From: Pseudomonadota bacterium
Lineage (GTDB): Bacteria > Pseudomonadota > Gammaproteobacteria > UBA9214
Direction: 5' to 3'
Assembly: GCA_041395565.1 (NCBI GenBank)
Contig: JAWLAI010000004.1
Span: 62,001-126,000 of the forward strand
DNA: 64,000 bases
In this document: positions 44,877-55,495 of the stretch, in pieces
Position numbering within the stretch: the stretch's first letter is position 1
Layout: each line of letters starts with the position of its first letter
The notes under the pieces: model-generated
The model's database searches: none
The model's input: only the letters and a program-made list of their open reading frames with translations
What the model was told of the DNA's origin: nothing
Translations under genes and position numbers: made by a program

Positions 44877-46400
44877 TCAGCCCCTGACCACGGGAATGTC
44901 GGCAATGCGCATGCGCCATTCGCGCGGTCCGGTTTCGTGCACCGAGTTGCCGCGGGCATCGACGGCCACGGTGACCGGCATGTCCTCCACCTCGAATTCG
45001 TATACCGCCTCCATGCCCAGTTCCGGGAAGGCGACGACCCGCGCCGCGCGGATGGCCTTCGACACCAGATAGGCGGCCCCACCGGTAGCGATCAGGTAGA
45101 CCGCGCCATGGCGTGCGATCGAGGCGATGGCCTGGGGACCGCGCTCCGCCTTGCCGATCATGCCCAGCAGACCGGTCTGTTCCAGCATTGCATCGGTGAA
45201 CTTGTCCATGCGCGTGGCGGTGGTCGGTCCGGCCGGGCCGACCACCTCGTCGCGCACCGGGTCGACCGGGCCGACGTAGTAGATGAAGCGGCCGTTGAAG
45301 TCGAGCCCCGCGGGCAGCGGTTCGCCGCGCGCGAGCAGGTCGACGATGCGCTTGTGGGCGGCGTCGCGTCCGGTCAGGAATGTTCCGCTCAGCAGCAGTG
45401 TCTCGCCCGGCCGCCAGTCCGCCAGGTCCGCGCGCGTCAGTCCCTCGAGCCGCACGCGCCGGCTGCCGGCGGCCGGATCCTGCGCGATCCGGGGCCAGTC
45501 TTCCAGCCGTGGTGGTAGCAGCCGTGCCGGGCCGCTGCCATCGAGGGTGAAATGCAGGTGACGGGTGGCCGCGCAGTTAGGTATCAGGGCGACCGGCTTG
45601 GAGGCGGCGTGCGTTGGATAGTCCTTCAGCTTGACGTCCAGGACAGTGGTGAGTCCGCCGAGTCCCTGTGCGCCGATGCCGAGCGCGTTGACCTTTTCGT
45701 ACAGCTCCAGGCGCAGTTCCTCGAGCCGGGTACGCGCGCCGCGCGCCTGCAGTTCGTGGATGGTGATCGGTTCGAGGATCGCCTCCTTGGCCAGCAGCAT
45801 GGCCTTTTCGGCGGTACCGCCGATGCCGATGCCGAGGATGCCCGGCGGACACCAGCCGGCGCCCATGGTCGGCACCTGTGCCAGCACCCACTCGACGATA
45901 TCGTCGCTCGGGTTGAGAACGGCGAAGCGCGACTTGTTCTCCGAGCCGCCGCCCTTGGCGGCGACGGTAATCTCCACGGTGGCGCCGGGCACGACGTCCT
46001 TGTGGATGACGGCCGGCGTATTGTCGCCGGTATTGCGACGTGCGCCTGCCGGGTCGGCGACGATGGAGCCGCGCAGCGGATTGGCGGGATCCAGATAGGC
46101 CGCCCTGACCGCGGCATTGACCATGTCATCGATGCCGGTGTCGGTCTCCCAGCGCACGTCCATGCCGATCTTCAGGAACACGTTGACGATGCCGGTGTCC
46201 TGACAGATCGGGCGGCGACCTTCGGCGCACAGGCGCGAATTGATCAGTATCTGGGCCATGGCGTCGCGCGCGGCCGGGGCCTGTTCGTGCTGCCAGGCCG
46301 CGTGCATGGCACGGATGAAATCCGGTGGATGATAGTAGGATATGTACTGCAGCGCGTCCCGGATGCTGTCGGTAAAGTCCTGTTTGGTGATGGTATTCAC
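44877..46400 (-). CDS. Class I fumarate hydratase
   Basis: An iron-sulfur fumarase of the TCA cycle, 507 residues. Cysteines that are likely cluster ligands occur in RRPICQDTG, GWCPPGILG and IPNCAATRH. GNTGDNTP-like substrate-binding residues appear as RRNTGDNTPAVIH. The C-terminal half contains the beta-type fumarase domain (VGPAGPTTATRMDKFT). It is divergent from a TlpA gene. The 4Fe-4S type is oxygen-sensitive, consistent with a low-oxygen habitat, though that is inference. Confidence 0.94.
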   Translation of the reverse strand: MNTITKQDFTDSIRDALQYISYYHPPDFIRAMHAAWQHEQAPAARDAMAQILINSRLCAEGRRPICQDTGIVNVFLKIGMDVRWETDTGIDDMVNAAVRAAYLDPANPLRGSIVADPAGARRNTGDNTPAVIHKDVVPGATVEITVAAKGGGSENKSRFAVLNPSDDIVEWVLAQVPTMGAGWCPPGILGIGIGGTAEKAMLLAKEAILEPITIHELQARGARTRLEELRLELYEKVNALGIGAQGLGGLTTVLDVKLKDYPTHAASKPVALIPNCAATRHLHFTLDGSGPARLLPPRLEDWPRIAQDPAAGSRRVRLEGLTRADLADWRPGETLLLSGTFLTGRDAAHKRIVDLLARGEPLPAGLDFNGRFIYYVGPVDPVRDEVVGPAGPTTATRMDKFTDAMLEQTGLLGMIGKAERGPQAIASIARHGAVYLIATGGAAYLVSKAIRAARVVAFPELGMEAVYEFEVEDMPVTVAVDARGNSVHETGPREWRMRIADIPVVRG

Positions 46401-46529
46401 GAGCCTGCGGCGGGAACCCTGAAATGTCCGAGGGGTCCCAATTGTAGCCTGTCGGACCGGGACGTGCGAATAATCCGCGGCCGCGTGGCGCGGGTTATAA
46501 TTGCCACCAGAGGATCTCAGGAGTCGAGT

Positions 46530-47054
46530 ATGCGTCTGTTGCTACTGATTGCCACGCTGTTCACCGCGACGGTGCAGGCCGCCGAGGCGGTCGATTTCAC
46601 CCTGCCCGGTCTGGACGGCAAGCCGGTCTCATTGTCGGATTACCGCGGCAAGTGGGTGATCGTGAACTACTGGGCCACCTGGTGCCCGCCCTGCCTGGAA
46701 GAGATTCCCGACCTGGTCGACCTGTACGAGCAGAACAGCGAGCGGCTGGTCGTGCTGGGCGTGAACTACGAAGAGGTGAATGAGGACTATCTGCGCCAGT
46801 TCGTCGAGAGCCACATGGTGTCCTACCCGGTCATGCGCATGGATCCGCTGCCGGTCACCCCGCTCGGACCGGTGACGGGATTGCCGACCACCTACATCAT
46901 TTCTCCCGAAGGCGTGCGCACGGCGCGCCAGGAAGGCCCGGTGACCCGCGACGCCATCGAGCAGTACATTGCGCGCAAGGAGGCCGAGCGTGCGCAGCAG
47001 GCCGCGCTCGCGCTGCCGGCCGCTGTGCCGTCCGGCACCCGGCAGGCGCCGTGA
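46530..47054 (+). CDS. TlpA-type periplasmic thioredoxin (second copy)
   Basis: A 174-residue protein with a signal peptide (about 1-17). The active site is WCPPC in YWATWCPPCLEE, and GLPTTYIISPEG holds the cis-proline. A long alanine-rich tail follows the fold (about 150-174). AGGAG lies seven bases before the ATG. Its stop overlaps the start of the acylphosphatase gene by GTGA. Confidence 0.9.
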   Translation: MRLLLLIATLFTATVQAAEAVDFTLPGLDGKPVSLSDYRGKWVIVNYWATWCPPCLEEIPDLVDLYEQNSERLVVLGVNYEEVNEDYLRQFVESHMVSYPVMRMDPLPVTPLGPVTGLPTTYIISPEGVRTARQEGPVTRDAIEQYIARKEAERAQQAALALPAAVPSGTRQAP

Positions 47055-47323
47055 TCTGCCGGCGCTGCCTCGTCTCGGGGCGGGTGCAGGGCGTGTTCTT
47101 TCGTGCCAGTACCCGGTCCGAGGCGCTGGCCCGCGGTATCCACGGCCATGCCCGCAATCTCCCCGACGGGCGCGTCGAGGTGCTGGCCTGCGGCAACGCG
47201 GCTGCCGTCGAGGGCCTGTGCGCCTGGCTCTGGAACGGTCCGGCGCAGGCGCAGGTCAGCGCGGTGGAATGCGAGCCGGTCGCGGCCGATACGGACATCC
47301 CCGCGGGGTTTGCCACCGGTTAG
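47051..47323 (+). CDS. acyP: Acylphosphatase
   Basis: A small enzyme of 90 residues that hydrolyses acyl phosphates. The motif [12 protein letters not shown] holds the catalytic arginine and [10 protein letters not shown] the asparagine. The start is GTG at 47051, overlapping the previous stop. Its 3' end overlaps that of the convergent nadB gene by four bases. Confidence 0.92.
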   Translation: MICRRCLVSGRVQGVFFRASTRSEALARGIHGHARNLPDGRVEVLACGNAAAVEGLCAWLWNGPAQAQVSAVECEPVAADTDIPAGFATG

Positions 47324-48945
47324 GCGGTCGATTGCTGGTCGAAGCTGCGCGGATCGAGCACGGTATCCTGCGGCGGCCGCACGTGATCGGTTTCCGGGTA
47401 GTCGAGCGTGTAATGCAGGCCGCGGCTTTCCCGGCGCAGCTGGGCCGAGCGGATGATCAGGATGGCGACCTGAGCCAGGTTGCGCAGCTCGATGAGGTCA
47501 CTGGAGACAGTGAAGTTGCTGTAGTACTCGTGGATCTCGTGTTGCAGCATGTCCGCCCGGCGCCAGGCGCGTTCCAGCCGCTTGTTGGTTCGCACGATGC
47601 CCACGTAGTTCCACATGCAGCGGCGCAGCTCCTCCCAGTTGTGGGTGACCACGACTTCCTCGTCGGAATCGCGCACACGCGACTCGTCCCAGGCCGGGAG
47701 CGGTGGCGGTGGCGGGACGTCCCCCAGGGTTGCGCTGATGTCGGCCGCGGCCGCGGCGGCGAAGACCAGGCATTCCAGCAGCGAGTTGCTGGCCATGCGA
47801 TTGGCGCCGTGCAGCCCGGTGCAGGCCACCTCGCCGACCGCATACAGGCCGGGCAGGTCGGTGCGGCCGTGCAGGTCGGTGATCACGCCGCCGCAGGTGT
47901 AATGGGCCGCCGGTACCACCGGGATGGGTTCGAGCGTCATATCGTAGCCGAGCTCGCGGCAGCGGGCGTACACGGTGGGGAAGTGCTCCCGGATAAAGGG
48001 TGCCGGCTTGTGGCTGATGTCCAGCAGCACGTATTCGATACCCAGGCGCTTCATCTCATGGTCGATGGCGCGTGCCACGATGTCGCGGGGGGCCAGGTTG
48101 CCGCGCGCGTCAAAGCGTTCCATGAAGGGTGTCCGGTCTGGCAGCAGCAGCACGCCGCCTTCGCCGCGCACGGCCTCGGTGACCAGGAACGACTTGGCCT
48201 GCGGATGGTAGAGACAGGTTGGATGAAACTGGTTGAACTCCATGTTGGCGACCCGGCAACCGGCGCGCCAGGCCATGGCGATGCCGTCGCCGCTGGAGGT
48301 GTCCGGGTTGCTGGTGTAGAGGTAGACCTTGCTGGCCCCGCCGGTAGCAAGCACCACGTGACGTGTGGCAAACGCCTCGACGCGGTGGGCGCGGATGTCC
48401 AGCACGTAGGCGCCGAGGCAGCGGTTTCCGGCATGCCCGAGCTTGGCCGCCGTGATCAGGTCGATGGCGATGTGGTGCTCGAACAGGGCGATGTTGCCGC
48501 GTTTGCGGACCTCGTCGACCAGGGTGGTTTCCATGGCCCGCCCGGTGGCGTCCGCCGCATGCAGCACCCGGCGGGTCGAATGACCGCCCTCGCGGGTCAG
48601 ATGGAAGGTGGTGGGCTCGCCCTGCGCGCCGTGCCGGGTGAACGGGACGCCGAGTTCGACCAGCCAGCTGATTACCGCCGGTGCCTGTTCGATGGTGTAG
48701 CGCACCACCTCCGGCTTGTTCAGACCGGCGCCGGCGTCCAGGGTATCCGCGATGTGCGACTCGAAGGTGTCGGAGGGGTCGGTGACGGCCGAGATCCCCC
48801 CTTGGGCGTAGAGCGTGCAGCCCTCGTCGATGCGGCTCTTGGCCAGCACCGCCACCCGCACGGTCTCCGGCAGGCGCAGCGCCAGGCTCAGACCTGCCGC
48901 GCCACTGCCTATGATCAGGACATCATAATGTGGGTGTTCGGGCAT
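47320..48945 (-). CDS. nadB: L-aspartate oxidase
   Basis: The FAD enzyme of de novo NAD synthesis, making iminoaspartate. The 541-residue protein has the dinucleotide-binding [15 protein letters not shown] at the N-terminus, the fumarate-reductase-like [12 protein letters not shown] and [11 protein letters not shown] segments, and [19 protein letters not shown] near residue 380. It is divergent from rpoE, an order conserved in gammaproteobacteria. Confidence 0.97.
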   Translation of the reverse strand: MPEHPHYDVLIIGSGAAGLSLALRLPETVRVAVLAKSRIDEGCTLYAQGGISAVTDPSDTFESHIADTLDAGAGLNKPEVVRYTIEQAPAVISWLVELGVPFTRHGAQGEPTTFHLTREGGHSTRRVLHAADATGRAMETTLVDEVRKRGNIALFEHHIAIDLITAAKLGHAGNRCLGAYVLDIRAHRVEAFATRHVVLATGGASKVYLYTSNPDTSSGDGIAMAWRAGCRVANMEFNQFHPTCLYHPQAKSFLVTEAVRGEGGVLLLPDRTPFMERFDARGNLAPRDIVARAIDHEMKRLGIEYVLLDISHKPAPFIREHFPTVYARCRELGYDMTLEPIPVVPAAHYTCGGVITDLHGRTDLPGLYAVGEVACTGLHGANRMASNSLLECLVFAAAAAADISATLGDVPPPPPLPAWDESRVRDSDEEVVVTHNWEELRRCMWNYVGIVRTNKRLERAWRRADMLQHEIHEYYSNFTVSSDLIELRNLAQVAILIIRSAQLRRESRGLHYTLDYPETDHVRPPQDTVLDPRSFDQQSTA

Positions 48946-49031
48946 GCGGATTCGGTCCTGAGGGTCTACGGCCAATCATCGTTACCCGGGCAGGCCAGCG
49001 TCAAGAGAACGTGTACAATTCGCTCTCGGCC

Positions 49032-49052
49032 GGGAAGCGATCGGCGCTTCCC
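49032..49052 (+). other. Hairpin in the rpoE upstream region
   Basis: GGGAAGCG at 49032-49039 and CGCTTCCC at 49045-49052 form a perfect 8-base stem with a 5-base loop, about 90 bases upstream of rpoE. There is no T run, so it may be a 5'-UTR structure or an operator rather than a terminator. Confidence 0.5.
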
Positions 49053-49142
49053 GCTGGAACTGCATGATTCCCCTACGTAACATGAACTATCCAGGATCCG
49101 GGCTGTCGATGGGCAGTACCGGGTTGACGGGAGACGGCCCGG

Positions 49143-49718
49143 ATGGGCGAGCGAAGCATAGATCAGGCGCTGGTAGAGCGGGTACAGCAGGGCGACAAGC
49201 AGGCGTTCGATCTCCTGGTCCTGAAATACCAGAATAAAATCATACAGTTGGCGTATCGTTACGTGCACGATCATGACGAGGCGCTGGATGTGGCGCAGGA
49301 GGCCTTCATCAAGGCCTACAAGTCGCTGGACAATTTCCGGGGTGAGAGTGCCTTCTTCACCTGGATCTACCGCATCGCCATCAACACGGCCAAGAACCAC
49401 CTGGTGGCCAGCGGCCGGCGCCCGCCGCGGAGCGATCTCGATGCACAGGAAGCGGAACAATATGACGGCGCCGAAGGTCTGAGAGAGTATGCAACACCCG
49501 AACACGTGTTGCTGCGGGACGAGCTCAAGGAGACGATCGCCAGCGCGATCAGCGAGCTGCCGGACGACCTGCGTACCGCGATCACCCTGCGCGAGCTCGA
49601 GGGCTTGAGCTATGAGGAGATCGCCCAGGCCATGGACTGCCCGATAGGCACGGTGCGGTCACGGATATTCCGGGCGCGCGACGCGATAGACACGAAACTG
49701 AAACCCTTGTTGAAGTAA
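49143..49718 (+). CDS. rpoE: RNA polymerase sigma-E factor
   Basis: An ECF sigma factor of 191 residues controlling the envelope-stress response. Region 2 is visible at about residues 25-80 (QNKIIQLAYRYVHD, ALDVAQEAFIKAY, FFTWIYRIAIN) and region 4 at about 135-180 (LPDDLRTAITLRELEGLSYEEIAQ, GTVRSRIFRAR). It is followed by rseA, rseB, rseC and mucD, so it is the RpoE/AlgU type. No convincing sigma-E promoter was found directly upstream. Confidence 0.96.
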   Translation: MGERSIDQALVERVQQGDKQAFDLLVLKYQNKIIQLAYRYVHDHDEALDVAQEAFIKAYKSLDNFRGESAFFTWIYRIAINTAKNHLVASGRRPPRSDLDAQEAEQYDGAEGLREYATPEHVLLRDELKETIASAISELPDDLRTAITLRELEGLSYEEIAQAMDCPIGTVRSRIFRARDAIDTKLKPLLK

Positions 49719-49739
49719 CCCAAAAACAGGTTGGATGCC

Positions 49740-50306
49740 ATGAAGGACATACTGAACGAACAGCTCTCGGCACTGATCGATGATGAACTGGGCGAGGCCG
49801 AGCACCCGCTCCTGCTGCGGCAGCTGGCGCGGGATGCCGAGCTGCGCGACCGCCTGGGGCGCTATCAGCTCATCAGCGATGCGCTGCACAGCAACCTGCC
49901 GCACCGGGTGGACACCGCGTTCTGCCAGCGGGTGCACGCGGCGCTGGCCGCGGAAGCCGAGCTCCATGCATCCCCGTCCCGCTTCAGACAGCTGGTAAGG
50001 CCGGCTGCCGGCATGGCGCTGGCCGCCTCAGTGGCCGTGGTGGCCGTGATGTCGCTGCAATCGCTGCGTCAGGCGGGTCCGGCGGACACGCCGGTCGTCG
50101 CCAGTGCCCCGAGTGTCAATGACTACATCCGCGCCACCGATACCCCCCTGTCGGTCGCGCAGCACAACAGTGCCCGCGGTCTGGATGTGTACCTGGTGAA
50201 CCATAACGAATACGCGGTCAACCGGGGCATGCAGGGCATGCTACCCTATGTCCGTATCGTGGGGCAGGATCTGCAGCCCGACACGAATGATGATGCCGGG
50301 CGCTGA
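49740..50306 (+). CDS. rseA: Anti-sigma-E factor RseA
   Basis: A single-pass inner-membrane protein of 188 residues that holds sigma-E inactive. The N-terminal cytoplasmic domain has LSALIDDELGEAEHPLLLRQLARD, a transmembrane helix spans about 90-110, and the periplasmic part follows. The ATG at 49740 is preferred; a TTG three codons upstream is an alternative. It lies 21 bases after rpoE. Confidence 0.92.
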   Translation: MKDILNEQLSALIDDELGEAEHPLLLRQLARDAELRDRLGRYQLISDALHSNLPHRVDTAFCQRVHAALAAEAELHASPSRFRQLVRPAAGMALAASVAVVAVMSLQSLRQAGPADTPVVASAPSVNDYIRATDTPLSVAQHNSARGLDVYLVNHNEYAVNRGMQGMLPYVRIVGQDLQPDTNDDAGR

Positions 50307-50357
50307 TTGAGCGCGGTGCCGGGCCGGTGGCAGGGCGGAGGACCAGGGATTGAAGCC

Positions 50358-51329
50358 GTGAAGGGGTTGCTGCTCGTGCTGCTGGCCGCTTGTGGTCACG
50401 CCTTTGCCGAGGATGGCGCCCGTGAGTGGCTGGACGAGATGTCCAGTGCCCTGCAGACCCTCGACTACGACGGGGTCTTCGTCTATCTGCACGATGACAA
50501 GCTGGAGGCCATGCGCATCATCCATCGTATGGATGCCGGTGGCCAGCGCGAACGGCTGGTCTCGCTGACCGGCAGCGCGCGCGAGGTGCTGCGCGACGAC
50601 AAGGCGGTCACGTGCATCATGCCGGACCACCGCTCGGTCATGGTCGGGCAGAGCCGCCCGCGCCAGCCGTTCCCGGTCGTGCCCAAGGACCTCGACAGCG
50701 TGTCGCCGTACTACGCGCTGGAGGATGCCGGCGATGACCGCATGGCCGGCTACAGTGCCCGGGTCATCGCCATCACACCGCGCGATGCCTATCGCTACGG
50801 CTACCGATTCTGGATCGACAAGAACACCCGCATGTTGCTCAAGTCGGACCTGATCGGCGTCGATGGCAAGCCCATCGAGCAGGTGATGTTTACCCGGCTG
50901 GTGATCGGGCCCGATATCCCGACCGACGACCTGCAACCTTCGCTGACCGGTGATGGTTACGATTGGCACCGTCAGGAGGATATTCACCAGTCTGCCGCCG
51001 ACCGCCAGGCGGGTACCCCGGGCTGGCGCGTGGGGCGGTTGCCGAGCGGTTTCAAGCTCATCAATTTCCAGCACAAGCGCATGCGCGAGGGCCGCGGCGA
51101 CGCCGAACACATGGTGTTCACCGACGGCCTGGCGACCGTGTCCGTGTACGTGGAGGCTTCACCTTCCGGGCATCCGGGATTCACGGGGCTGTCCAGCATG
51201 GGGGCCATGAACGCCTACCGCGTGATGCTGAACGGCAGCCAGGTCACCGTGGTCGGCGAGGTCCCGGCCGCGACGGTGGAGATGATCGCCACCACGGTCG
51301 AGCGCAGTGCCGACGACACCCGTGATTGA
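50358..51329 (+). CDS. rseB: RseB/MucB periplasmic regulator of sigma-E
   Basis: A periplasmic lipid-sensing protein of about 323 residues that protects RseA from cleavage. The GTG at 50358 gives a signal peptide (VKGLLLVLLAACGHAFA). The N-terminal domain has TLDYDGVFVYLHDDKLEAMRIIHR and the C-terminal domain has HMVFTDGLATVSVYVE. An in-frame TTG at 50307 is a weaker alternative start. Confidence 0.9.
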   Translation: MKGLLLVLLAACGHAFAEDGAREWLDEMSSALQTLDYDGVFVYLHDDKLEAMRIIHRMDAGGQRERLVSLTGSAREVLRDDKAVTCIMPDHRSVMVGQSRPRQPFPVVPKDLDSVSPYYALEDAGDDRMAGYSARVIAITPRDAYRYGYRFWIDKNTRMLLKSDLIGVDGKPIEQVMFTRLVIGPDIPTDDLQPSLTGDGYDWHRQEDIHQSAADRQAGTPGWRVGRLPSGFKLINFQHKRMREGRGDAEHMVFTDGLATVSVYVEASPSGHPGFTGLSSMGAMNAYRVMLNGSQVTVVGEVPAATVEMIATTVERSADDTRD

Positions 51330-51768
51330 AGAAACCGGCCGGGTTGTCGATGTGCAGGGTGAATACGCCTGGGTCGAAAGCGAGCGACGCAGCGCCTGCA
51401 GCGGCTGTGGCTCGCAGGACGGCTGCGGCACGGGTGTCATCGCACGCGCCTTCGGCAGCCGTACCGTGACCCTGCGGGTCCTGAACCGGATCAATGCCGG
51501 TGTCGGGGACCGCGTGGTGATCGGCCTGGCTGAGCGCGGCCTGCTGCGGGGTGCGCTCATGGTCTATGCTGTCCCCCTGCTCGGCCTGTTCGCCGGCGCG
51601 CTCTGCGGCCAGTGGCTGGGCGGCGGCAGCGATGCGGCGGCGATCACCGGTGCTGCGGTCGGGTTCGGCGGCGGGCTGTACTGGCTGGTCTGCGCCAGCC
51701 GGCGGGCCCGGGTCGATACCGGGCTGCAGCCGGTCGTGCTGCGCCGGCAGGACGGCAGCGCTGGGTGA
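51307..51768 (+). CDS. rseC: RseC/MucC-like membrane protein
   Basis: A 153-residue protein with two transmembrane helices (about 85-103 and 110-128) and N-terminal cysteines ACSGCGSQDGCG that resemble the SoxR-reducing RseC family. It is the fourth gene of the sigma-E operon. The GTG start overlaps the rseB stop; a second GTG five codons downstream is equally possible. Confidence 0.85.
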   Translation: MPTTPVIEETGRVVDVQGEYAWVESERRSACSGCGSQDGCGTGVIARAFGSRTVTLRVLNRINAGVGDRVVIGLAERGLLRGALMVYAVPLLGLFAGALCGQWLGGGSDAAAITGAAVGFGGGLYWLVCASRRARVDTGLQPVVLRRQDGSAG

Positions 51769-51802
51769 CACTGACAGATCTGTTTACAGCATGGAGAGTA
51801 CT

Positions 51803-53236
51803 ATGATCATTCGAAAAGGGTATGCAGGCTTCCTGGTCACGGCGCTGCTGCTGTCGCTTGCCTGCCTGCAATCCGCCCGTGCGGGCCAGCTGCCGTCCTT
51901 CACGCAGCTGGTCAAGGACGCCAGTCCGGCGGTGGTGAACATCAGCACCTCGCAGAAGATCAAGGGCGGCATGCCGCACCTGCCGGAGGGCTTCGAGATC
52001 CCGGACCTGCCCGAGGGAAGTCCCTTCGGCGAGCTGTTCAAGTATTTCTTCGACCACGAGGGGGAGGGCGATCCCGGTTACCAGGATGCAAAATCGCTCG
52101 GTTCCGGTTTCATCATCTCGCCTGACGGCTACATCCTGACCAACTACCACGTCGTGAACGAGGCGGACGAAATCATTGTGCGCCTGAGCGACCGGCGTGA
52201 GCTGAAGGCCGAGGTGATCGGCGAGGACAAGCGCAGCGACATCGCCCTGGTGAAGATCGATGCCAACGATCTCCCGGTGGTCAGGATCGGCAAGTCGCGC
52301 GACCTGGAGGTAGGCGAGTGGGTACTGGCGATCGGTTCACCCTTCGGCTTCGACCTGTCCGCGACCGCGGGCATCGTCAGCGCCAAGGGCCGCAGTCTGC
52401 CGAGCGAGAACTACGTGCCTTTCATCCAGACCGATGTGGCCATCAATCCGGGCAACTCCGGCGGCCCGCTGTTCAATCAGGACGGCGAGGTGGTCGGCGT
52501 CAACTCCCAGATCTACAGCCGCACCGGGGGTTACATGGGGCTCTCGTTCGCGATCCCGATCGAGGTGGCGATGGACGTGGTCGATCAGCTCAAGACCAAG
52601 GGCCGTGTCAGCCGGGGCTGGCTCGGCGTGCTGATCCAGGATGTCACCCTGGATCTGGCCGAATCCTTCGGCATGAAGAAGCCGCGCGGCGCACTGGTCG
52701 CCAAGGTGCTGCCCGACAGCCCGGCCCAGGCCGCCGGGATCCGGGTGGGCGACGTGATCGTGAAATTCGACAATCACGACGTGATCAATTCCGCGAACCT
52801 GCCACCCATTGTCGGCAGCAGCCAGGTCGGCGTGGAACTGCCGGTCGAGGTCGTGCGTGAAGCGCGCAACCAGACCGTCATGGTCACCCTCGGCGAACTG
52901 CCGGAAGAGGGCGAAGAGCCGGTCCGTGCCAGCGCCCCGCAGTCGGTCCAGCCAAACCGGCTGGGCATCACCGTCGCGGCCCTGACCGAGGAGCAGATCA
53001 GCGAATCCGGGGTCTCTGCCGGTGTGCTGGTGACGCAGGTGGTCGAGGGCCCCGCGGCGCGCGCCGGTTTGCGCAAGGGCGACGTCATCCTGAGCGTCGA
53101 CAACAAGACGGTCGAGGACGTCAAGCAGTTCAATGGCATGATCGACGCGTTGCCACCCGGCAAGACCATCGCGGTGCTGGTGCAGCGTGGCGGTAGCCCG
53201 ACCTTCCTGGCACTCAGGGTGCCGGGTGACGGCTGA
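51803..53236 (+). CDS. mucD: DegP/MucD-family periplasmic serine protease
   Basis: A periplasmic protease and chaperone of 477 residues. A signal peptide (about 1-27) is followed by the trypsin-like domain with histidine in TNYHVV, aspartate in KRSDIALV and serine in NPGNSGGP. Two PDZ domains follow (about 280-365 and 385-470). GGAG lies six bases upstream of the ATG. It is cotranscribed with the sigma-E regulators, as in other gammaproteobacteria. Confidence 0.95.
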   Translation: MIIRKGYAGFLVTALLLSLACLQSARAGQLPSFTQLVKDASPAVVNISTSQKIKGGMPHLPEGFEIPDLPEGSPFGELFKYFFDHEGEGDPGYQDAKSLGSGFIISPDGYILTNYHVVNEADEIIVRLSDRRELKAEVIGEDKRSDIALVKIDANDLPVVRIGKSRDLEVGEWVLAIGSPFGFDLSATAGIVSAKGRSLPSENYVPFIQTDVAINPGNSGGPLFNQDGEVVGVNSQIYSRTGGYMGLSFAIPIEVAMDVVDQLKTKGRVSRGWLGVLIQDVTLDLAESFGMKKPRGALVAKVLPDSPAQAAGIRVGDVIVKFDNHDVINSANLPPIVGSSQVGVELPVEVVREARNQTVMVTLGELPEEGEEPVRASAPQSVQPNRLGITVAALTEEQISESGVSAGVLVTQVVEGPAARAGLRKGDVILSVDNKTVEDVKQFNGMIDALPPGKTIAVLVQRGGSPTFLALRVPGDG

Positions 53237-53251
53237 GCTGTCGGCGATCCC

Positions 53252-53512
53252 GTGCCGCACGCGTTCACCGTCTACGTGCGCCGGGGCTGCCATCTCTGTA
53301 GCGACATGACGCAGGCGCTCGAGCGCCTGCGTCATGAGCTCGGTTTTTCCTACACCACGGTCGACATCGACCGCGATCCCGCCCTGGCCAGCCGTTACGG
53401 GACACGGGTGCCGGTGCTGGTCGGGGACGGGGAGGAGCTCTGCTACTACTTCCTGGAGGAGGAACGGCTGCGCGCGCATTGCGGGCCTGCCGCGTCGCGT
53501 GCGCGTGAGTGA
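53252..53512 (+). CDS. Glutaredoxin-family thiol protein
   Basis: An 86-residue protein starting at a GTG. The dithiol site is RRGCHLCSDM (CHLC), and GTRVPVLVGDGEELCYYFLEEERL follows, as in DUF836 glutaredoxin-like proteins. It lies 15 bases after mucD and 129 before lepA. The target is unknown. Confidence 0.85.
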   Translation: MPHAFTVYVRRGCHLCSDMTQALERLRHELGFSYTTVDIDRDPALASRYGTRVPVLVGDGEELCYYFLEEERLRAHCGPAASRARE

Positions 53513-53641
53513 CTTGCCGCAGGCTTGCTGTATAATCCCGAACCTTTCAGGCAATCAGTAACTTGTGGGATACGCCAGCGCGTACCCGGGGAGTTCCCGC
53601 AGCACCGCCGGCCGGGCCCCGGCCGCTGCTGACCAGCAGCC

Positions 53642-55444
53642 ATGACCGACAACCAGCACATCCGCAATTTTTCGATCATCGCCCATATCGATCACGGCAA
53701 GTCGACGCTGGCGGACCGTTTCATCCAGATCTGCGGGGCGCTCAGCGAGCGCGAGATGGCGGAGCAGGTGCTGGACTCGATGGATCTGGAGCGCGAGCGC
53801 GGCATCACCATCAAGGCGCAAAGCGTGTCCCTGAACTACACGGCGCGCTCCGGCGTGGTGTACGAGCTCAACCTGATCGACACACCCGGCCACGTGGATT
53901 TTTCCTACGAGGTGTCACGCTCGCTGGCCGCCTGCGAGGGCGCCCTGCTGGTGGTCGACGCGGCGCAGGGCGTGGAGGCGCAGAGTGTGGCGAATTGCTA
54001 TACCGCCATCGATCTGAACCTCGAGGTGGTGCCGGTGCTGAACAAGATCGACCTGCCGGCAGCGGAGCCGGAGCGGGTGATCCGCGAGATCGAGGAGATC
54101 ATCGGCCTCGATGCGCATGACGCCGTGCGCTGCAGCGCCAAGACCGGTGCCGGCGTTGAGGACGTGCTGGAGGAGGTGGTGCGGCGCATCCCGCCGCCGG
54201 CCGGCAATTCCGACGCGCCGCTGAAAGCCCTGATCATCGATTCCTGGTTCGACAACTACGTCGGCGTCATCTCGCTGATCCGGGTGATGGACGGTCGTCT
54301 GACAAAACGCGACAAGATCCGCGTGATGTCGACCGGGCGCGGTTTCCAGGTCGAGCGGCTCGGCGTGTTCACGCCGAAGCAGACCGACCGCGACCTGCTC
54401 GAGGCCGGTGACGTAGGCTACGTGATCGCCGGTATCAAGGACATCGACGGCGCGCCGGTGGGCGATACCCTGACGCTGGTCGGCAATCCGGCCGACACGG
54501 CGCTGCCCGGTTTCAAGACCGTGCAGCCGAACGTGTTCGCCGGTCTCTATCCGGTCAGTTCGGACGCTTACGAGGACCTGCGCGATGCCCTGCAGAAGCT
54601 GCGGCTCAACGACGCGGCGCTGCACTACGAGCCGGAGACCTCGGAAGCGCTCGGCTTCGGTTTCCGCTGCGGCTTCCTCGGCATGCTGCACATGGAGATC
54701 GTGCAGGAACGGCTCGAGCGCGAATACGATCTCGACCTGATTACCACCGCGCCGACGGTGATCTACGAGGTGCTGGACACGCAGGGCGCGACCGTGAAGA
54801 TCGACAACCCGGCCAGCCTGCCGCCGGTCAACCAGATCGCCGAAATCCGCGAGCCCATCATCCTGGCCAAGATCCTGGTGCCGCAGGACTACGTCGGCAA
54901 TGTCATCACCCTGTGCATAGAGAAGCGCGGTGTACAGCGCGACATGCAGTACCTCGGCAGCCAGGTCTCGCTGAACTATGAGCTGCCGCTGAGCGAGGTG
55001 GTGCTGGATTTCTTCGACCGTCTCAAGTCGGTGAGCCGTGGCTTCGCCTCCTTCGACTATCACTTCCTGCGTTTCCAGGCGGCGCCGCTGGTAAAGCTGG
55101 ACATCCTGATCAACGGCGAGCGGGTCGATGCACTGTCGGTGATCGTGCACCGTGACCTGGCACAAGCGCGCGGCCGCGCGCTGGCCTCGCGCATGAAGGA
55201 ACTGATCCCGCGACAGATGTACGACGTGGCCATCCAGTCAGCCATCGGCGGCCAGATCATCGCACGCACAAATGTGAAGGCGTTACGCAAGAATGTCACG
55301 GCCAAATGCTACGGTGGCGACATCACGCGCAAGCGCAAGCTGCTGGAAAAGCAGAAGGCCGGCAAGAAGCGCATGAAGCAGTTCGGCAAGGTGGAGATCC
55401 CGCAGGCCGCCTTTCTGGCCGTGCTGCGCGTGGATAATGAATGA
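53642..55444 (+). CDS. lepA: Elongation factor 4 (LepA)
   Basis: A ribosome-associated GTPase of 600 residues. It has the G1 motif [10 protein letters not shown]2 RGITIKAQ, G3 DTPGHVDF, and G4 NKID, in the N-terminal 200 residues, and the LepA-specific C-terminal domain ending in [20 protein letters not shown]. It precedes lepB, as in E. coli. Confidence 0.98.
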   Translation: MTDNQHIRNFSIIAHIDHGKSTLADRFIQICGALSEREMAEQVLDSMDLERERGITIKAQSVSLNYTARSGVVYELNLIDTPGHVDFSYEVSRSLAACEGALLVVDAAQGVEAQSVANCYTAIDLNLEVVPVLNKIDLPAAEPERVIREIEEIIGLDAHDAVRCSAKTGAGVEDVLEEVVRRIPPPAGNSDAPLKALIIDSWFDNYVGVISLIRVMDGRLTKRDKIRVMSTGRGFQVERLGVFTPKQTDRDLLEAGDVGYVIAGIKDIDGAPVGDTLTLVGNPADTALPGFKTVQPNVFAGLYPVSSDAYEDLRDALQKLRLNDAALHYEPETSEALGFGFRCGFLGMLHMEIVQERLEREYDLDLITTAPTVIYEVLDTQGATVKIDNPASLPPVNQIAEIREPIILAKILVPQDYVGNVITLCIEKRGVQRDMQYLGSQVSLNYELPLSEVVLDFFDRLKSVSRGFASFDYHFLRFQAAPLVKLDILINGERVDALSVIVHRDLAQARGRALASRMKELIPRQMYDVAIQSAIGGQIIARTNVKALRKNVTAKCYGGDITRKRKLLEKQKAGKKRMKQFGKVEIPQAAFLAVLRVDNE

Positions 55445-55495
55445 GCGGCATGCATATAATGGGGTGACCATGAACCTGCTGTGGAAGGCACGACG

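Noticed and set aside
46969..49080. 703-codon plus-strand frame across nadB
   Set aside because: It is antisense to nadB, has no family pattern and shows composition biased by the GC-rich opposite strand.
53915..55165. 416-codon minus-strand frame across lepA
   Set aside because: Antisense to lepA, with no family features.
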